From: Cucumis sativus
Taxonomy: Eukaryota > Streptophyta > Magnoliopsida > Cucurbitales > Cucurbitaceae
Assembly: GCF_000004075.3 (NCBI RefSeq)
Contig: NC_026657.2
Location: forward strand, 12,152,001-12,216,000
Direction: 5' to 3'
DNA length: 64,000 nucleotides
Shown here: positions 25,217 through 37,690 of the stretch, piece by piece
How positions within the stretch are numbered: the first letter of the stretch is position 1
Layout: every line of letters starts with the position of its first letter
The notes under the pieces: generated by a model
Told to the model about the DNA's origin: nothing
Databases searched by the model: none
Seen by the model: only the letters and a program-made list of their open reading frames with translations
Position numbers and translations under genes: made by a program

Positions 25217-28104
25217 TTTTCCAAACAATTAAGTTTGCCTCTCTCTATGTGTATATGATGTTTCCACAATAAATATATATATATATATATGACATTTAGT
25301 TATTATACTCTTAAAGAAACTTTAAATCTAGTCAATTTACAGTGAAATTAGGTTTCAAATTATTTATTTTTCGAAAAATTACAATGTGTGAATACATTTT
25401 CATATATATACAGAACAACTGGTAATTAAGATACATAATTTAGATTTAATGAAAGTAATTAAAAAGATAAAAAAAAATTGAATGGTTGAAAATACAAAAA
25501 TTAAGATCGAATAAACCAAGATGATATTTTAATTTAATATATGAATTTTTTAAAAAATAAAAATTGAACGTTGTAGAATTTATTAATTAGCAATGAGACA
25601 TGTTAGGTACAAAAAATAAGAACTACGAAGTTTGAAATTGCATTAAAGTGTCATTAATTGAGTGTAAACATTAGCTCCCAATAATAACTTGGGTTCAATC
25701 CATCTTCCCTCGATGTTATTACTTCGAAGAAAAAAAAATGCATAAATAGGGGTTATTATTATATGCTAGTCTATGCAATATATGAAAGTGCACTATAATT
25801 ATATGTAGGGATAGTGCTACACATATAGATGTGTATGGACCTCACTTTTATTTTAATTTATAGATGCCTCTAACCATTTCTTCAATCAACTTTTATTTTG
25901 ATAACACAAACATTAGGTTTAAAATTTAAAGGCAGATTTTATCACTTTCATGTGAAAGGTTTATCTTGAATCATTATGTAAGAAGCTCAAATCTACCATG
26001 AAGATGATTAAAAGGTATATGGTATGCTTTAACAGGACTTGTTAATTCTCTTCTAATTTTTTTTCCTTTACTAAAGATTTTATAATTCTTCTGTTCAATT
26101 TTTATGGATTTTTTTTTAAAATCTCTTTCTCACCCATTTTAAAATTAACTTGATTTAGCCAACAAATACTTAGCTCGATTACATTTTGTATTAGTAATTA
26201 TGAGGTCTTTGTTCGAATCTTCATGTCCTTAATTATTGTACTAAATATTAACTTAGTTTTAATAAAGGACAAAATTTAATTAGTGACTAAATTTAGTACA
26301 TCTAAACTTACAAAATTTATATTAACTACAAAATTAAAAAAAGTTAGCTTAGTTGACATAAATTGTTATATGAATAATATTATTAACCAAAGAAAATTTG
26401 AGTCAAACTAAATCATGTTGCCTCCTTAATATCATTTTATTTACCGTGCTCGAGTTTTCATGAGTAGTTGTCTTAACATATATAATAAACTATCTTTCTA
26501 ATAGAACTATAACTTTATCCACGAAATCCAATTAACTATAGTGTACGAAAATGAACTAGATTTCAAATATTTTGTAAATAGAGACGACTTCATGAACAGA
26601 AATGCTTAAGATAAATTCTTCCCTACTAAATGATATATTTATAAAGCATTCATGATTATTCGAATATGCATTACTTATCTTATGGAAAGACATATTCATC
26701 CATAAAACTCAATTCTACCTAAATGGTCATATACAATTTATTCGAACCTAAATATAGTTGACTTTCAAAAGGTTTGCGATTCAACTATTCCATGGAAGGA
26801 AATTACTAATTGATACCTAACAAATTAAACTATATGCTTAAATCTCTCCATTTAAAATGGTCAATTCTTTCTCTCCACCAAAACAATAAACTCCACTTGC
26901 ACTTTTTTTTTCTCATTAATTTAAACCTCTTTACCTCAAGTGAACAAATTAATTTACAGAAGTAAAGGGAAATTTCCCCATAATCAGCTAAAAGTTACCC
27001 AAAAAAGAAAAAAATAATAAGAGAAAAGAAAGGGATGAAAAGAAGACATAAAAAATGATGATTTTGATGGAACTAAAAGATAAAGAAGATTTGGCTAATG
27101 TTTTATTATTGTGAATGATTACAAAATTGCAATCTCTCTTAGGGATAATTACACAGTTTAATCATTACATTCTCTCTTTTTATTTCATTCTAATAGACTC
27201 CAATTAAATTAATCACCTATTTCAAAGATTTAAGTTTTTTTTTTATTATAATGCATATAGATTGAATTTAATATTTCAAGGATCGTCCAGTTTTCATACG
27301 TTTCATGAAATTACATTTTTTGAACTTTGAACTATATTTCAAAATGATGTTTTTCGATTATAGAAGACCAAAGAATAAAAAGTATAAAGTGGTTTGGGTA
27401 AGGGGACCGACTACATTTACAATTTTGCTACAGAGTGGAGGGCCGGCGGCCCAATTCGCACGTTGGGCCAATATTGAAGGCCATTGAAAGGCCCATTATT
27501 TATGTAAATATTATAAAGAAAAATAAATTAATAGTTATTTATGTGATTTGCAATTTCAAACTTAGATATTAGTGTGAAACAGATAGCAAAACCAAAATGA
27601 GGAGATGTAGATATATTTTGTGCATAATTTTATTTAGTAAGAGTTGCAAGTAGGGATACATCACATTCCAGTTTATGATTATTATTTTAAAATTGCTATC
27701 AAACGTGGATAACTTTTTTTTATTTATGAGTTTAAATGTTATTTTAAGGCTAACACAATTGGTCCAAACCCAATTCAATTAAAATAATATATGCACAGTT
27801 TGATTATCCATACAACAAACTAAATAATTTCAAACTATCCGATAAATCTTTCGATTCACATTTTTTTAGCAAAGATATGTTGATGTTAGATTTTAATTTA
27901 TTTTGTTTTATCGTTTTAAACATCCATAATTAAAAACCAATATATACAGATATTATGAAATTAAATTAAATTAAAAAGAAAAGAAGGGAAAAAAGGAAGC
28001 CTTATTTTCGGATGAAATCAAATCTTATGATATAGAAATAGATAGAGAAAAAAAAAAGGAATAAAATGGAAGAGTAGAGAAGTTGTTGTTTATGTTATTG
28101 AGTT

Positions 28105-28136
28105 GAGTTGTTGAGTTGTTGAGTTGTTGAGTTGTT
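28105..28136 (+). repeat. (GAGTTGTT)x4 repeat in the epimerase leader
   Basis: Four perfect copies of the 8-mer GAGTTGTT, ending 17 bp before the start codon of the UDP-glucuronate epimerase gene, so probably within its 5' UTR. An 8-bp unit makes it a likely length polymorphism. Confidence 0.9.
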
Positions 28137-28153
28137 GATTTGGGGACGCGACA

Positions 28154-29380
28154 ATGGACAAATCTCCATATCTTCATCGTCCCCGTTTCCTCACAAGAAC
28201 TAAGCTTCTCGCTTTTTGGACTCTCATCTTTCTTCTTTTATTACTCTTCCTTTTCCCTAAATCACCTCCTCTCTCCCCCGATTCCACTCGCCGGGTTCTT
28301 CAAGGCACTCCCCTTTGGGACAATCAGATCCGCCTCTCCGCCCGCTCCCATTCTCGTCGAGTTTTGGTCACCGGCGCCGCCGGCTTCGTCGGCTTTCATG
28401 TCTCCTTGGCACTCAATCGCCGCGGCGATGGAGTCGTTGGCATTGACAATTTCAATTCCTATTACGAAACTTCTCTCAAACGCTCACGCGCCGCCATTCT
28501 CGACCGTGCCGGCGTCTTCGTCGTCGAGGGTGACATCAACGACAGCGCTCTACTTCTTAAGCTTTTCGAATTGGTTAAATTCACTCACGTAATGCACCTA
28601 GCGGCTCAAGCGGGTGTTCGATATGCGATGAAAAATCCCAGTTCCTATGTGCAAAGCAATATTGCGGGATTGGTGAGTGTTCTCGAGGTTTGTAAATCGG
28701 CTAATCCGCAGCCGGCTATTGTGTGGGCGTCTTCTAGTTCGGTTTATGGGCTCAATTCTCGAGTACCCTTTTCGGAGAAGGATCGAACGGATCAACCCGC
28801 GAGTTTATATGCTGCGACTAAGAAGGCTGGTGAGGAAATTGCACATACCTATAATCATATTTATGGGCTTTCCATTACTGGGTTGAGATTCTTTACGGTT
28901 TATGGTCCTTGGGGTCGACCGGATATGGCGTATTTCTTTTTTACTAAGGATATTCTGAAAGGGAAGAAGATTAGGGTTTTTGAAGGGGCAGATCAGAAAT
29001 CTGTGGCGAGGGATTTTACTTACATTGACGATATAGTGAAGGGTTGTTTAGGTGCGTTGGATACGGCGGAGAAGAGCACCGGGAGCGGCGGAAGGAAGAA
29101 GGGGAAGGCTCAATTGCGGGTGTTCAATCTTGGGAATACTTCACCGGTGACTGTCAGTGAGCTTGTGGACAATTTGGAGAAGCTGCTGAACTTGAAGGCT
29201 AAGAGAATGGTGTTGCCAATGCCTAGGAATGGCGATGTTCCATTCACTCATGCCAACATTTCCCTGGCTCAGAAGGAGCTTGGTTACAAGCCCACCACAG
29301 ATTTGAAGACAGGTTTGAAGGAATTTGTGGATTGGTATCGTCTTTATTATTCAAATTCTAGTAAGAAGATTGTTTTGTAG
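28154..29380 (+). CDS. GAE: UDP-glucuronate 4-epimerase (GAE family)
   Basis: Converts UDP-glucuronate to UDP-galacturonate, the precursor of pectin, in the Golgi. Intronless 408-residue frame, as is usual for plant GAE genes. A type II membrane anchor lies at residues 16-35 (TKLLAFWTLIFLLLLLFLFP). The NAD-binding glycine motif GAAGFVG is at 74-80. The short-chain dehydrogenase catalytic signature has SSSSVYG at about 193-199 and Y219-A-A-T-K223. Strongly conserved stretches include FTHVMHLAAQAGVRYAM, GLRFFTVYGPWGRPDMAYFF, ARDFTYIDDIVKGCLGAL and NGDVPFTHANISLAQKELGY. The lumenal stem before the catalytic domain is short and the protein ends soon after WYRLYYSN. That makes it smaller than GAE1 or GAE6 of Arabidopsis and closer to the GAE2-GAE5 size class. 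Gene order with the DUF1442 gene suggests GAE4. Confidence 0.95.
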   Translation: MDKSPYLHRPRFLTRTKLLAFWTLIFLLLLLFLFPKSPPLSPDSTRRVLQGTPLWDNQIRLSARSHSRRVLVTGAAGFVGFHVSLALNRRGDGVVGIDNFNSYYETSLKRSRAAILDRAGVFVVEGDINDSALLLKLFELVKFTHVMHLAAQAGVRYAMKNPSSYVQSNIAGLVSVLEVCKSANPQPAIVWASSSSVYGLNSRVPFSEKDRTDQPASLYAATKKAGEEIAHTYNHIYGLSITGLRFFTVYGPWGRPDMAYFFFTKDILKGKKIRVFEGADQKSVARDFTYIDDIVKGCLGALDTAEKSTGSGGRKKGKAQLRVFNLGNTSPVTVSELVDNLEKLLNLKAKRMVLPMPRNGDVPFTHANISLAQKELGYKPTTDLKTGLKEFVDWYRLYYSNSSKKIVL

Positions 29381-30972
29381 CTCTAGCTGAGTCATTTTCA
29401 GAATTATTCTTCTAACTACATTGTTGTTTTTTCCACATTTTCTACTGATCAAAACTGATCGGTTGGAAAGTGGGAGAGTTTTAGGAGATTTGTGTATTGA
29501 TTTGATGTCTGGTTTGCGTTTTTTAGGTACAACGATTTTCACTAGAAAAAAACTTAGATTCTTAACCTGTTTTGGGGGTTCTTTTTCATTCACTTATCCG
29601 TTGATTTAGTTCTAGAGATGTACATTCTTCTAGTTCTCAGGACCAAGACATTTTAATTGATTATTTATTTTATTTATTTGATGACTTTCTTTGCAGCTTC
29701 GTACATTGCTCCATTTTTGCTTGTCTTCATCTTCATGTTTTCTTAATATTTGAAGATACTTCTTTTTCTTGCATATCATGGCATTTTGAGCTAATGTTTT
29801 GTTCTGTAGCAAAAGGTTGCATTTTTTGATCTCATGCAGAGACTGATAGGCCGTTTTAGTGACATTAAGGCCTTTTGTTAAAAGTTTGTATTGACACATG
29901 ACTATAGCACAAGAATTGAACAAATATGTTGGACAGGAATTGAACTCTTATCAATGTAATACATGTGTTAGAAACTAATTGTATAAAGTCAATATGATTG
30001 AGTTCGAGGTTTATGAACCCTTCTGCTAGACTTTTCTTCCCGAGTATTGGAGAGTATTTTCTTTCAGTTCTCAAATATGTTTGCAACTTACAAGAACTCA
30101 AGATTCTGAGTGTTATTAGATGAACTAGAGGTTATATTTTTCAATAACTATACATCCAAATAGGTTTTAAGAGGTTGTTTCTCGATGGTTTGTGCTCACT
30201 GTGCACATCTTATGTTTCAGGAGCTCTGCACGAAGGCAGTTCCTAAATGGTTCTTTTTTCCTTTTTGAAGCATATATCATGTGAAATAAAATGGTGATGT
30301 TTAGGACATTCTCTATACATCTAAGTAGAAATTACGCTGAGGTTTTTTCAAATTTGATCTTTGCGCAAGAATTTGTCTTAATATTTGACAAAATAAACAA
30401 ATGAAGAAAATTTCTAAAAATATGTAAGATTTGAAAAAAATTGCTAGAATCTCCCTTAATTTCTATCAGATACATACTCCACATTCCCACTCATCGATTC
30501 ACGATTGTTTTGTTCTGGACGACATTCTCCATACATATCCTAAAGAGATTACACGTTTTAGTATTCTATATTTCACTTGAATTAGTTTGATTCGTTAAAC
30601 AATTGAATTTTACTTCAATTAATTTAGTTACGGGATAGTAGTTTGCAAATTTAACAATAATTCAAAATAATTAAGTAAATACAATAATTTAATTAAGTAT
30701 ATACAATAATTTAATTAAGTATATACAATAATTTAATTCAACATTCTTAAAATTTTGTATTAAAACTTTAAATTAAAAATTGATGATACAAGTTTAAAAC
30801 TTTAAATTAAATTATTATTTCTGGCCATCAATTACAAAGGGTTACACCATTCTAGTGTTATTATGAGACTTGAAGCTCACAAATCACGTTAAAAGTAAAT
30901 TACCATGACAACTTAATCAAATTAATTCGTCACGAAATCTTTAGAGTAAAATACTATATTTGATTAGATTGG
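29381..30972. other. Intergenic: epimerase 3' flank to U1 snRNA gene
   Basis: Non-coding. The first few hundred bases should include the epimerase 3' UTR. The rest is AT-rich and contains the 22-bp tandem repeat at 30671-30736. Confidence 0.6.
30671..30736. repeat. Three tandem copies of a 22-bp AT-rich unit
   Basis: Unit TTAAGTATATACAATAATTT plus AA, at 30671, 30693 and 30715. The first copy differs by one base (AAAT for ATAT). Confidence 0.9.
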
Positions 30973-31136
30973 GTAGGGGCCGCGCGAACGCAGGCCCCCA
31001 CAGCAACAAATAATGACGTAGGCTCTGCTACTTTGAGCAGACCTTAGGGTGGCACCCCTCCGCAATGTGCAATGGAGGCCACCACCCCAGGCCATGGGCC
31101 TTCATGATCGCCCAATAACCCCGTCCAGGTAAGTAT
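30973..31136 (-). ncRNA. U1: U1 small nuclear RNA gene
   Basis: U1 snRNA pairs with 5' splice sites in the major spliceosome. On the minus strand the RNA begins at 31136 with ATACTTACCTG, the 5' splice-site recognition sequence. Downstream are GATCATGAAG (31100-31109), the stem-loop I loop that binds U1-70K; ATTGCAC (31067-31073), the stem-loop II loop that binds U1A; an Sm-type core ATTTGT (31006-31011); and a final GC-rich hairpin with GGGGGCC and GGCCCC arms around TGCGTTCGCGC. The length of about 164 nt fits plant U1. The exact 3' end is estimated to within a few bases. A correctly spaced snRNA promoter lies upstream (USE and TATA), so this appears to be a potentially active copy rather than a retro-pseudogene. 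Confidence 0.95.
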
Positions 31137-31160
31137 GTTTTACGGCCACCACTCCACTTC

Positions 31161-31168
31161 TATTTATA
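31161..31168 (-). promoter_or_regulatory. TATA box of the U1 snRNA gene
   Basis: TATAAATA on the minus strand, 25-32 bp upstream of the U1 5' end at 31136. Confidence 0.85.
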
Positions 31169-31200
31169 CCCACTTGGCCTTTCTCATCTTCCATCCTCTC

Positions 31201-31211
31201 CGATGTGGGAC
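31201..31211 (-). promoter_or_regulatory. Upstream sequence element (USE) of the U1 snRNA gene
   Basis: GTCCCACATCG on the minus strand, a perfect match to the plant snRNA USE consensus RTCCCACATCG. It is separated by 32 bp from the TATA box. That is about four helical turns, the arrangement of RNA polymerase II-transcribed plant snRNA genes; polymerase III types are one turn closer. Confidence 0.9.
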
Positions 31212-32354
31212 AAAACAAATTCATTTGCTATAGTATCTAACGAGTCCAGGAGTCACAAGTGGATCTTTCCTCTCCCAAATTTTAATTTACCACGAACCTT
31301 TTCTATTGTACGAGTTTATTTTAGAAATCTGTATTACGTAACTTAACACATTTGTAATAGTTTGCTTTCCCAATAACTTAGGAAATCAATTTTAGTACTA
31401 ATTATTTATTGTAAACATCGGCTTAAGAACCATTTTATTTACGATTTTGTTCACTTTTCATATTTTTGTTACAATAACGATTCTGTTCTTGTTAAGGAAA
31501 GCACTATTTTATGTACAATTTTTGGTGTCTATTTCTTTCTTGATTTCTTGTCATGTTTAAAGCACCACGGTTTTATCTTTTTTTATGTAATAGTTGAAAT
31601 TATTAACCAAATGTAGCGCAAAAAAAAAAATGTTAAAATAAACAATAGGAAATTTATAAATTATAGTTTCAAATTTATTATTTTTTTTTTTTTGCTGTAC
31701 TTGAAAATTTCTCAAACAAATACTACATTTTTAGAAAAACTATTTCAAAAAATAGTCTTTAATTTATCAAAACTTGAATTAATTTTTATTAATAATGGTA
31801 GAAAGAAAATAACAAAGCTTGAAATCAGAAGTACAAAAGAGTAAAAAATCAAATTGTTACCATCATGACATGACAATTTATTTACATCAATTCATAAATT
31901 TCTTAGATTCTGGGAAAGCCTGCTAATTAAATAGAGTTTAAAGAAATGAGTTGAGCTCATTTGGCTAAAAGATATGTCATCATAACGACAGACGTACCTA
32001 GACGCAGTTTACCTTTGAAACTTTTCTTCCTATATATGTTCTTATTTATTCAAGTATGTGATTGGAATTTAAAGAACCGTGATATGGATATTCAAGCACT
32101 GCACATTTAAATCTCAATTAAGAGAATTCACAGCTATAGATACAAAATCTGCATAGATAGCCAAAATTAACATTAGTTCTAAAGCAAGAAAAATTTGCCA
32201 GGAATTGAAACTCTATCAATGTCTTTAATTTCAACATATAATGGGAACAACTATTGCATTTAAACCCCAATGACCCTGACAGGTATGCTCCAAACCCAAA
32301 AAGTAACAACTGTCTAATGAGACTAAAAATAGTCTAAACATGAAAAGAGTGCAC
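31212..32354. other. Intergenic: U1 upstream flank to RPS20 3' end
   Basis: AT-rich, no supported gene. Its right part should contain the 3' UTR of the minus-strand RPS20 gene. Confidence 0.6.
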
Positions 32355-33436
<1,082 letters not shown>

Positions 33437-33694
33437 ACTTTCCTGTTTCCAAAATGAATCTGTTGAACCAACCCAACAATGTTTTCAATATTGACAAAAC
33501 GAAACTCAACCACAGGAAGTGTTTATGGTCATAAGAAGTCCAAAATACAAGAAACAATAAACAATGGAGATAAGAAAAAGAGAGAAACCTGAGACGGCGG
33601 GTGCGAAGGAGATCTCAACAATTGCGTATTCAGCTGCCTCTGAAAGAAGGAGAACGAGAGTGACGATGTTACGATTTATATGATTCGGGAGCGA

Positions 33695-33703
33695 TTAGGG
33701 TTT
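33695..33703 (-). promoter_or_regulatory. Telo-box of the RPS20 promoter
   Basis: AAACCCTAA on the minus strand. In plants telo-boxes with nearby site II elements mark ribosomal protein promoters, and both occur here. Confidence 0.7.
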
Positions 33704-33751
33704 TTTTTCTTCCTTCCCTAAAGTGGGCTCGGGTTTGGTCATCGGTTTTTG

Positions 33752-33759
33752 AGGCCCAT
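33752..33759 (-). promoter_or_regulatory. Site II element (TGGGCC type), RPS20 promoter
   Basis: ATGGGCCT on the minus strand, a TCP-type site II motif. Related GGGCT motifs lie at 33724-33729 and 33779-33784. With the telo-box this is the classic layout for co-regulated ribosomal protein genes. Confidence 0.65.
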
Positions 33760-34089
33760 TAAACTTGGACCTTTTCTTAGCCCAAGTGCTCTTAAATTAT
33801 AATTAATTATTAATTTACAATATTTCCCAACACTAATACTACTTCACATTTATATATAAGCTAATAGGCAAATTTTATAAGATACTTCAATATTGATATA
33901 TTCGCTGTATTTTAGTACAACCTTTGCAAAGATAGGGATTGAATCTTCAGAGTAAAAAATATTGAACGTTAATTATCAAAATCCATTTTCCTTTGTGAAT
34001 GAGGTTATGAGGGGATCCTTAATTTCCTAAGTCTTTGACGTTTAAGGTTATGTTTCCTTGGAAGGACATGAAGTTGCACTAGATACAAA

Positions 34090-35995
34090 TTAAAGTTTAT
34101 CTCTGATCTATTGGATCATTGGAAAGTTAAAAAGTTATATGAGGTTTTTATGACTATGGATGTGATTAAAATGTTGTTAAACCAGTCTAATATAGGGAGG
34201 AGTGATGAGTTTGACATTTCAACAAACCAAGTGATTATTTTGGTTAAAAGTGATTACAAACTGACTCTAGCTAGGTTACAGGTCAATGGATCTGTCTATG
34301 GAAGATTAAATCTCAAATAAGATTGCCATTTTAGCTGCAACTACCTTTTCTACTATAGATTCCCTTAGAAGATATAATCTTGCAGTAAAATCGTGGTGCC
34401 CATCTTGTATGTCTAGAGAGGAATCGTAGGCTTATGCTTTATTTGTTTGTTCCCAAGCTATTTCAATGGTGTGTGGAATTATGAATTCAAAAGACCACAT
34501 CTGGGTTAATGCGGGGCAAAGTGATTGGAAATGTTGATTATGAGACGGAGTTTTGTGTAGTGCCAAAAGAATATAAGTTGCTTATTGGGAAAAGGTGTCC
34601 CTTTGTATGATCTTTCGAATAATGTTTTAAGTATTGTCATTGTGGATGCAGTGTGTTTCAAATGAAGTTCAAAGTTGGCTTTGGTGGAACTATTAGGTCT
34701 ACCACGATGTCCACTTTTAAGATTATGCTACATGGGTTTAAGGGAAGTATGTGCTGAATTTGCTATTGTTTGTGTTTAACATGAAGGTTAGGTCTTTCTT
34801 TGTCAATAGGTGTGTGAATTTACCTGATTCTTTTGACAATGGTTCAGATGCTTTGAGGGCTATTGATCACATGGAGGTGGACATGTATATTCTAAATATT
34901 AGAAGGCCTATTCAACTTTGTTTTCAAATTTGACTTCTTTTCAATATGTGCCTTGATTTCAAATCAAACAGTGCACACTTTGGCTTATTTAGATTTTTCG
35001 GGGTGGTCGAGTGTTTTATGGCTTCACCACTTCCCTTCGTGAATTGTGTCCTTATTCTTAAGTAACGTTCATTCATTATAGGTCGTTCGTCCTTTAAATT
35101 TTGTTGAGTTGGCTTTGTATGGAAAAAAATTAAAATACTTGTATATCTACTGTATATTCAACTTAAAAAATTAAAAAATTCAATGGATAGAAAAATATAA
35201 GATAATTATGATTTTGATTATAGCTATATTATTAAATAATAGTAGGGTAGACCGTGGAAATATATATGATAAGTCGTTTTTCATAAATAACTACTAAAAC
35301 TCAATAATTTTTATTATATTTTGAAGAAAATATCTCCTTATGGTTATCAACTTCATGGATGCATTAGATGTCTTCACAAGTAGGAACACCACAACATTAT
35401 ATGTCTTCGGACTTTTGTGTCATTTTTTTGTATTTGGAGGACTCTATTTCATTATATTTTGAAAGAAATACATCTCTATTACTTGAAATGGCACCACATG
35501 AATTTTAGGTCTCTGTCTGAAGCAAAAAATGATCACTAATTTTTTTTCCCAACAATTTTTAAGATCTTTCCTGACTAAAAATTCTCGTAGTGTGAGGAAG
35601 AAAGAAAAGGAACTACTAAAACCTCCTTCAACGTTATAATTAGTTACATTAGATTTATTTTTACTTCTAACAACTTAAGCTTTTTGTTGTTACTTGGTGG
35701 TTGCTACCCTTTGGAATATATGGAACCAAAGAAATAGAAAGATTTTCAAGAAGGAAGAAAAATTAGTTGGTTCTGTGTAGGAGGACATTCAAGCTACAAC
35801 TGGTCTCTGGACAAGTCGTTCTCCTCTTTTCAAAAATTACTCGGTCAGTTCTATTGTTTTAAACTTAAATGTTTTCTAGTTGTTTGGGCTCATTGTTATT
35901 TAATGAAGTCGGACTGATGATGGTGCTTAGGAGATGTCTACCTAGTGAAAATGTACTGGTGCACCTGCTGACTCACGTTATCTTTCTCTAGAAAA
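34090..35995 (+). mobile_element. Decayed LINE-type (non-LTR) retrotransposon remnant
   Basis: Broken coding fragments resemble the C-terminal part of plant LINE ORF2. Around 34111-34300 a frame with DVIKMLLNQSNIGRSDEF and VKSDYKLTLARL matches the region preceding the zf-RVT domain. After a frameshift IAILAATTFSTIDSLRRYNL leads to a WCPSCMSREES zinc-knuckle-like motif at about 34394-34420. At 35706-35879 a 58-codon stretch reads TLWNIWNQRNRKIFKK, then a stop, then LWTSRSPLFKNYSVSSI and a final stop, which is the typical ORF2 tail. A likely 3' UTR piece follows to about 35995. The middle (34470-35690) does not align with anything I recognise and may be a separate insertion. It is non-functional. 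Confidence 0.6.
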
Positions 35996-36680
35996 AACAA
36001 CTTAAGCTTTTTAAAAAATTGATAGTTTAAATAGCAACAAATTAACTAGGTGGTTGGTGAAGTTTTATGGTGCAATTTTGGTATACACGAGTTCTAGAAA
36101 ATTTCTAGAATTTTTCAAGTGTTTATATAAGTGCACCAAATTGCTTCCAAACACTTGTTGACATTATTCGCAAAAATTGATAGGGTTTTTTTAGTACAAC
36201 TCATTTTTAGACCATATATATAAACATTTGGTAGGGATGAGATATGGAACTTCTCAAGGATGAAAGTTGAAAGGTCATGTTAGTGATTGCCGCTTAGCTG
36301 ATTAAGTTCAATTTTGCTCCTTAATCGTCTGGTATATGAATGATAATGGTGAAATGCATATACACAAGTGTATCTAAAGGAAGAAAAAAAAACCATCAGA
36401 AGACCTTAAAATTCTTCATAGATATCAAATAATGGAATTTTAACATAGTATACAAATTGACTTCTAATAAACTAAAAGAAAAATCAGTAAACTTCTAATA
36501 TAAATTATCCCCTAGTTCCTATATATACATTTTGAAGGATGGTTTATATTACTCTTTATAAATCCTAATACTTCAAAAACAAAAAAAACTTTCTCCATCT
36601 CCATCTCCATCTCCATGATCTCCTTGGTTATGGCAGAAGGCGAGAGAAATTTCCTTGATCTAACAGGAAAAAAGTTACAA

Positions 36681-37543
36681 TCAAGCTTGAATGACTTTCC
36701 CCTGTGGAAGCCTAACCCTAAAAACATGTTCTTCTCCAGTGCACTTATCCACCTTCACGACCCACTGACTTTGCCTCCTCCTCCTCATCCTCCTTCCATC
36801 CTCCCCGGCTTTCGACTCCTCTGCCCCAACTTTCGTCACCATCACCCCCATCCCGATCGGCAAAAGATGGGTCGTCGATCCCTCCGACCACCCGGTGGCT
36901 CCTCCTTCACATCTTTTGCTCATGGCATTGAAACCCACCACCAGGGTGGCGCCTTGGTCGTTCTTCCTTCTCGATCTAACGGCCTCCAACACCGCCATGT
37001 GGCAACCCAAGTTACAGTCCATTAGAACAAAATCTACCTCTGTGTACTGTGTTTTTATTAGCTTCTCCGCTTCTCCCACTACGAACTCTATTCCGTGGTC
37101 ATGTGATACCATTCCAAGAATTGCTTGTGATACATGAAGATCTTCTTGTCGTTGAATTATGCACACCACTCGTCCGCCCGTTTGCCCGGCAGCTGCGGCA
37201 AGTGCGAGGATCTTGTGATCGGCAGATCTTTCGTATGCCACCACCATTAGCTGGGCGTTGTTTCCAGCCGCCATGGCTGAAATGAACTCCCCTACGTCGG
37301 GTTCGTTTGCCTTTTGGCCCTGAAAAATAAGACGAAAACTATTGTTAGAAGAGTACTGAAGCCAGTGGGAATGTATTTTAATCAGGAAGAAACGATTGTA
37401 TAAAAGAAAAGAAAAACCTTTTTTTAAAAGAAAAAGAAAAAGAAAAAGGAAAAGTGGATTGGTTTATAGTTTATGTTTGTTGTTACCATTTTGAGGGTGT
37501 TGAGGAAGGCTTCAGTGGCGTTCTCAGCAGACCAGCTAGCCAT
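36681..37543 (-). CDS. DUF1442 family protein
   Basis: Plant-specific family with a predicted Rossmann/methyltransferase-like fold; function unknown. Two exons on the minus strand, 37543-37487 and 37319-36681, give 231 residues. The first exon encodes MASWSAENATEAFLNTLKM. The second opens GQKANEPDVGEFISAMAAGN, the family's conserved start, followed by AQLMVVAYERSADHKILALA (nucleotide-binding-like segment), VDFVLMDCNLGCHMAVLEAV and LPIGMGVMVTKVG. A basic RRMRRRRQSQWVVKVDKCTG tail follows. Beginning at the internal ATG of exon 2 would lose the conserved N-terminus. A TATA box lies at 37683-37690. The intron carries an A/G-rich tract (AAAAAG repeats). An ATCTCC repeat lies just past the 3' end, near 36593-36616. 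Confidence 0.88.
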
Positions 37544-37682
37544 TGAGTATACTTTGTTTAACTTCTCACAATCTCAACCTTTTGTGTTTCTGTATCTTCC
37601 TAAAATTGAAGTATTTGTAAGAAATAAAACAGCAATGGTTGTGGAAATATTCTGTTTTGAGAGATTATCTTGTGAAGGTTTG

Positions 37683-37690
37683 TTTATATA
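37683..37690 (-). promoter_or_regulatory. TATA box of the DUF1442 gene
   Basis: TATATAAA on the minus strand about 145 bp upstream of the start codon, implying a leader of about 110 nt. Confidence 0.6.

Larger units (their letters stand above)
16620..28104. other. Long AT-rich intergenic region (about 11.5 kb)
   Basis: Between the divergent EXL3-like and epimerase genes. I see no protein gene with family similarity. It contains the inverted-repeat element at 21876-22256, the MITE-like element at 24892-25216, AT microsatellites near 25047 and 25273, a degenerate TAGATTT-containing repeat around 23090-23290, and a short GC-rich patch with three GGCCCA-type motifs at 27448-27495. Somewhat less AT-rich stretches near 19690-20030 and 21300-21430 carry no recognisable gene. 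Confidence 0.6.

Noticed and set aside
26165-26240. tRNA-like text (TTAGCTCGATTACA followed by GTTCGAATC)
   Set aside because: Resembles A-box and B-box sequences, but no acceptor stem or cloverleaf can be formed. At most it is a worn tRNA-derived SINE head.
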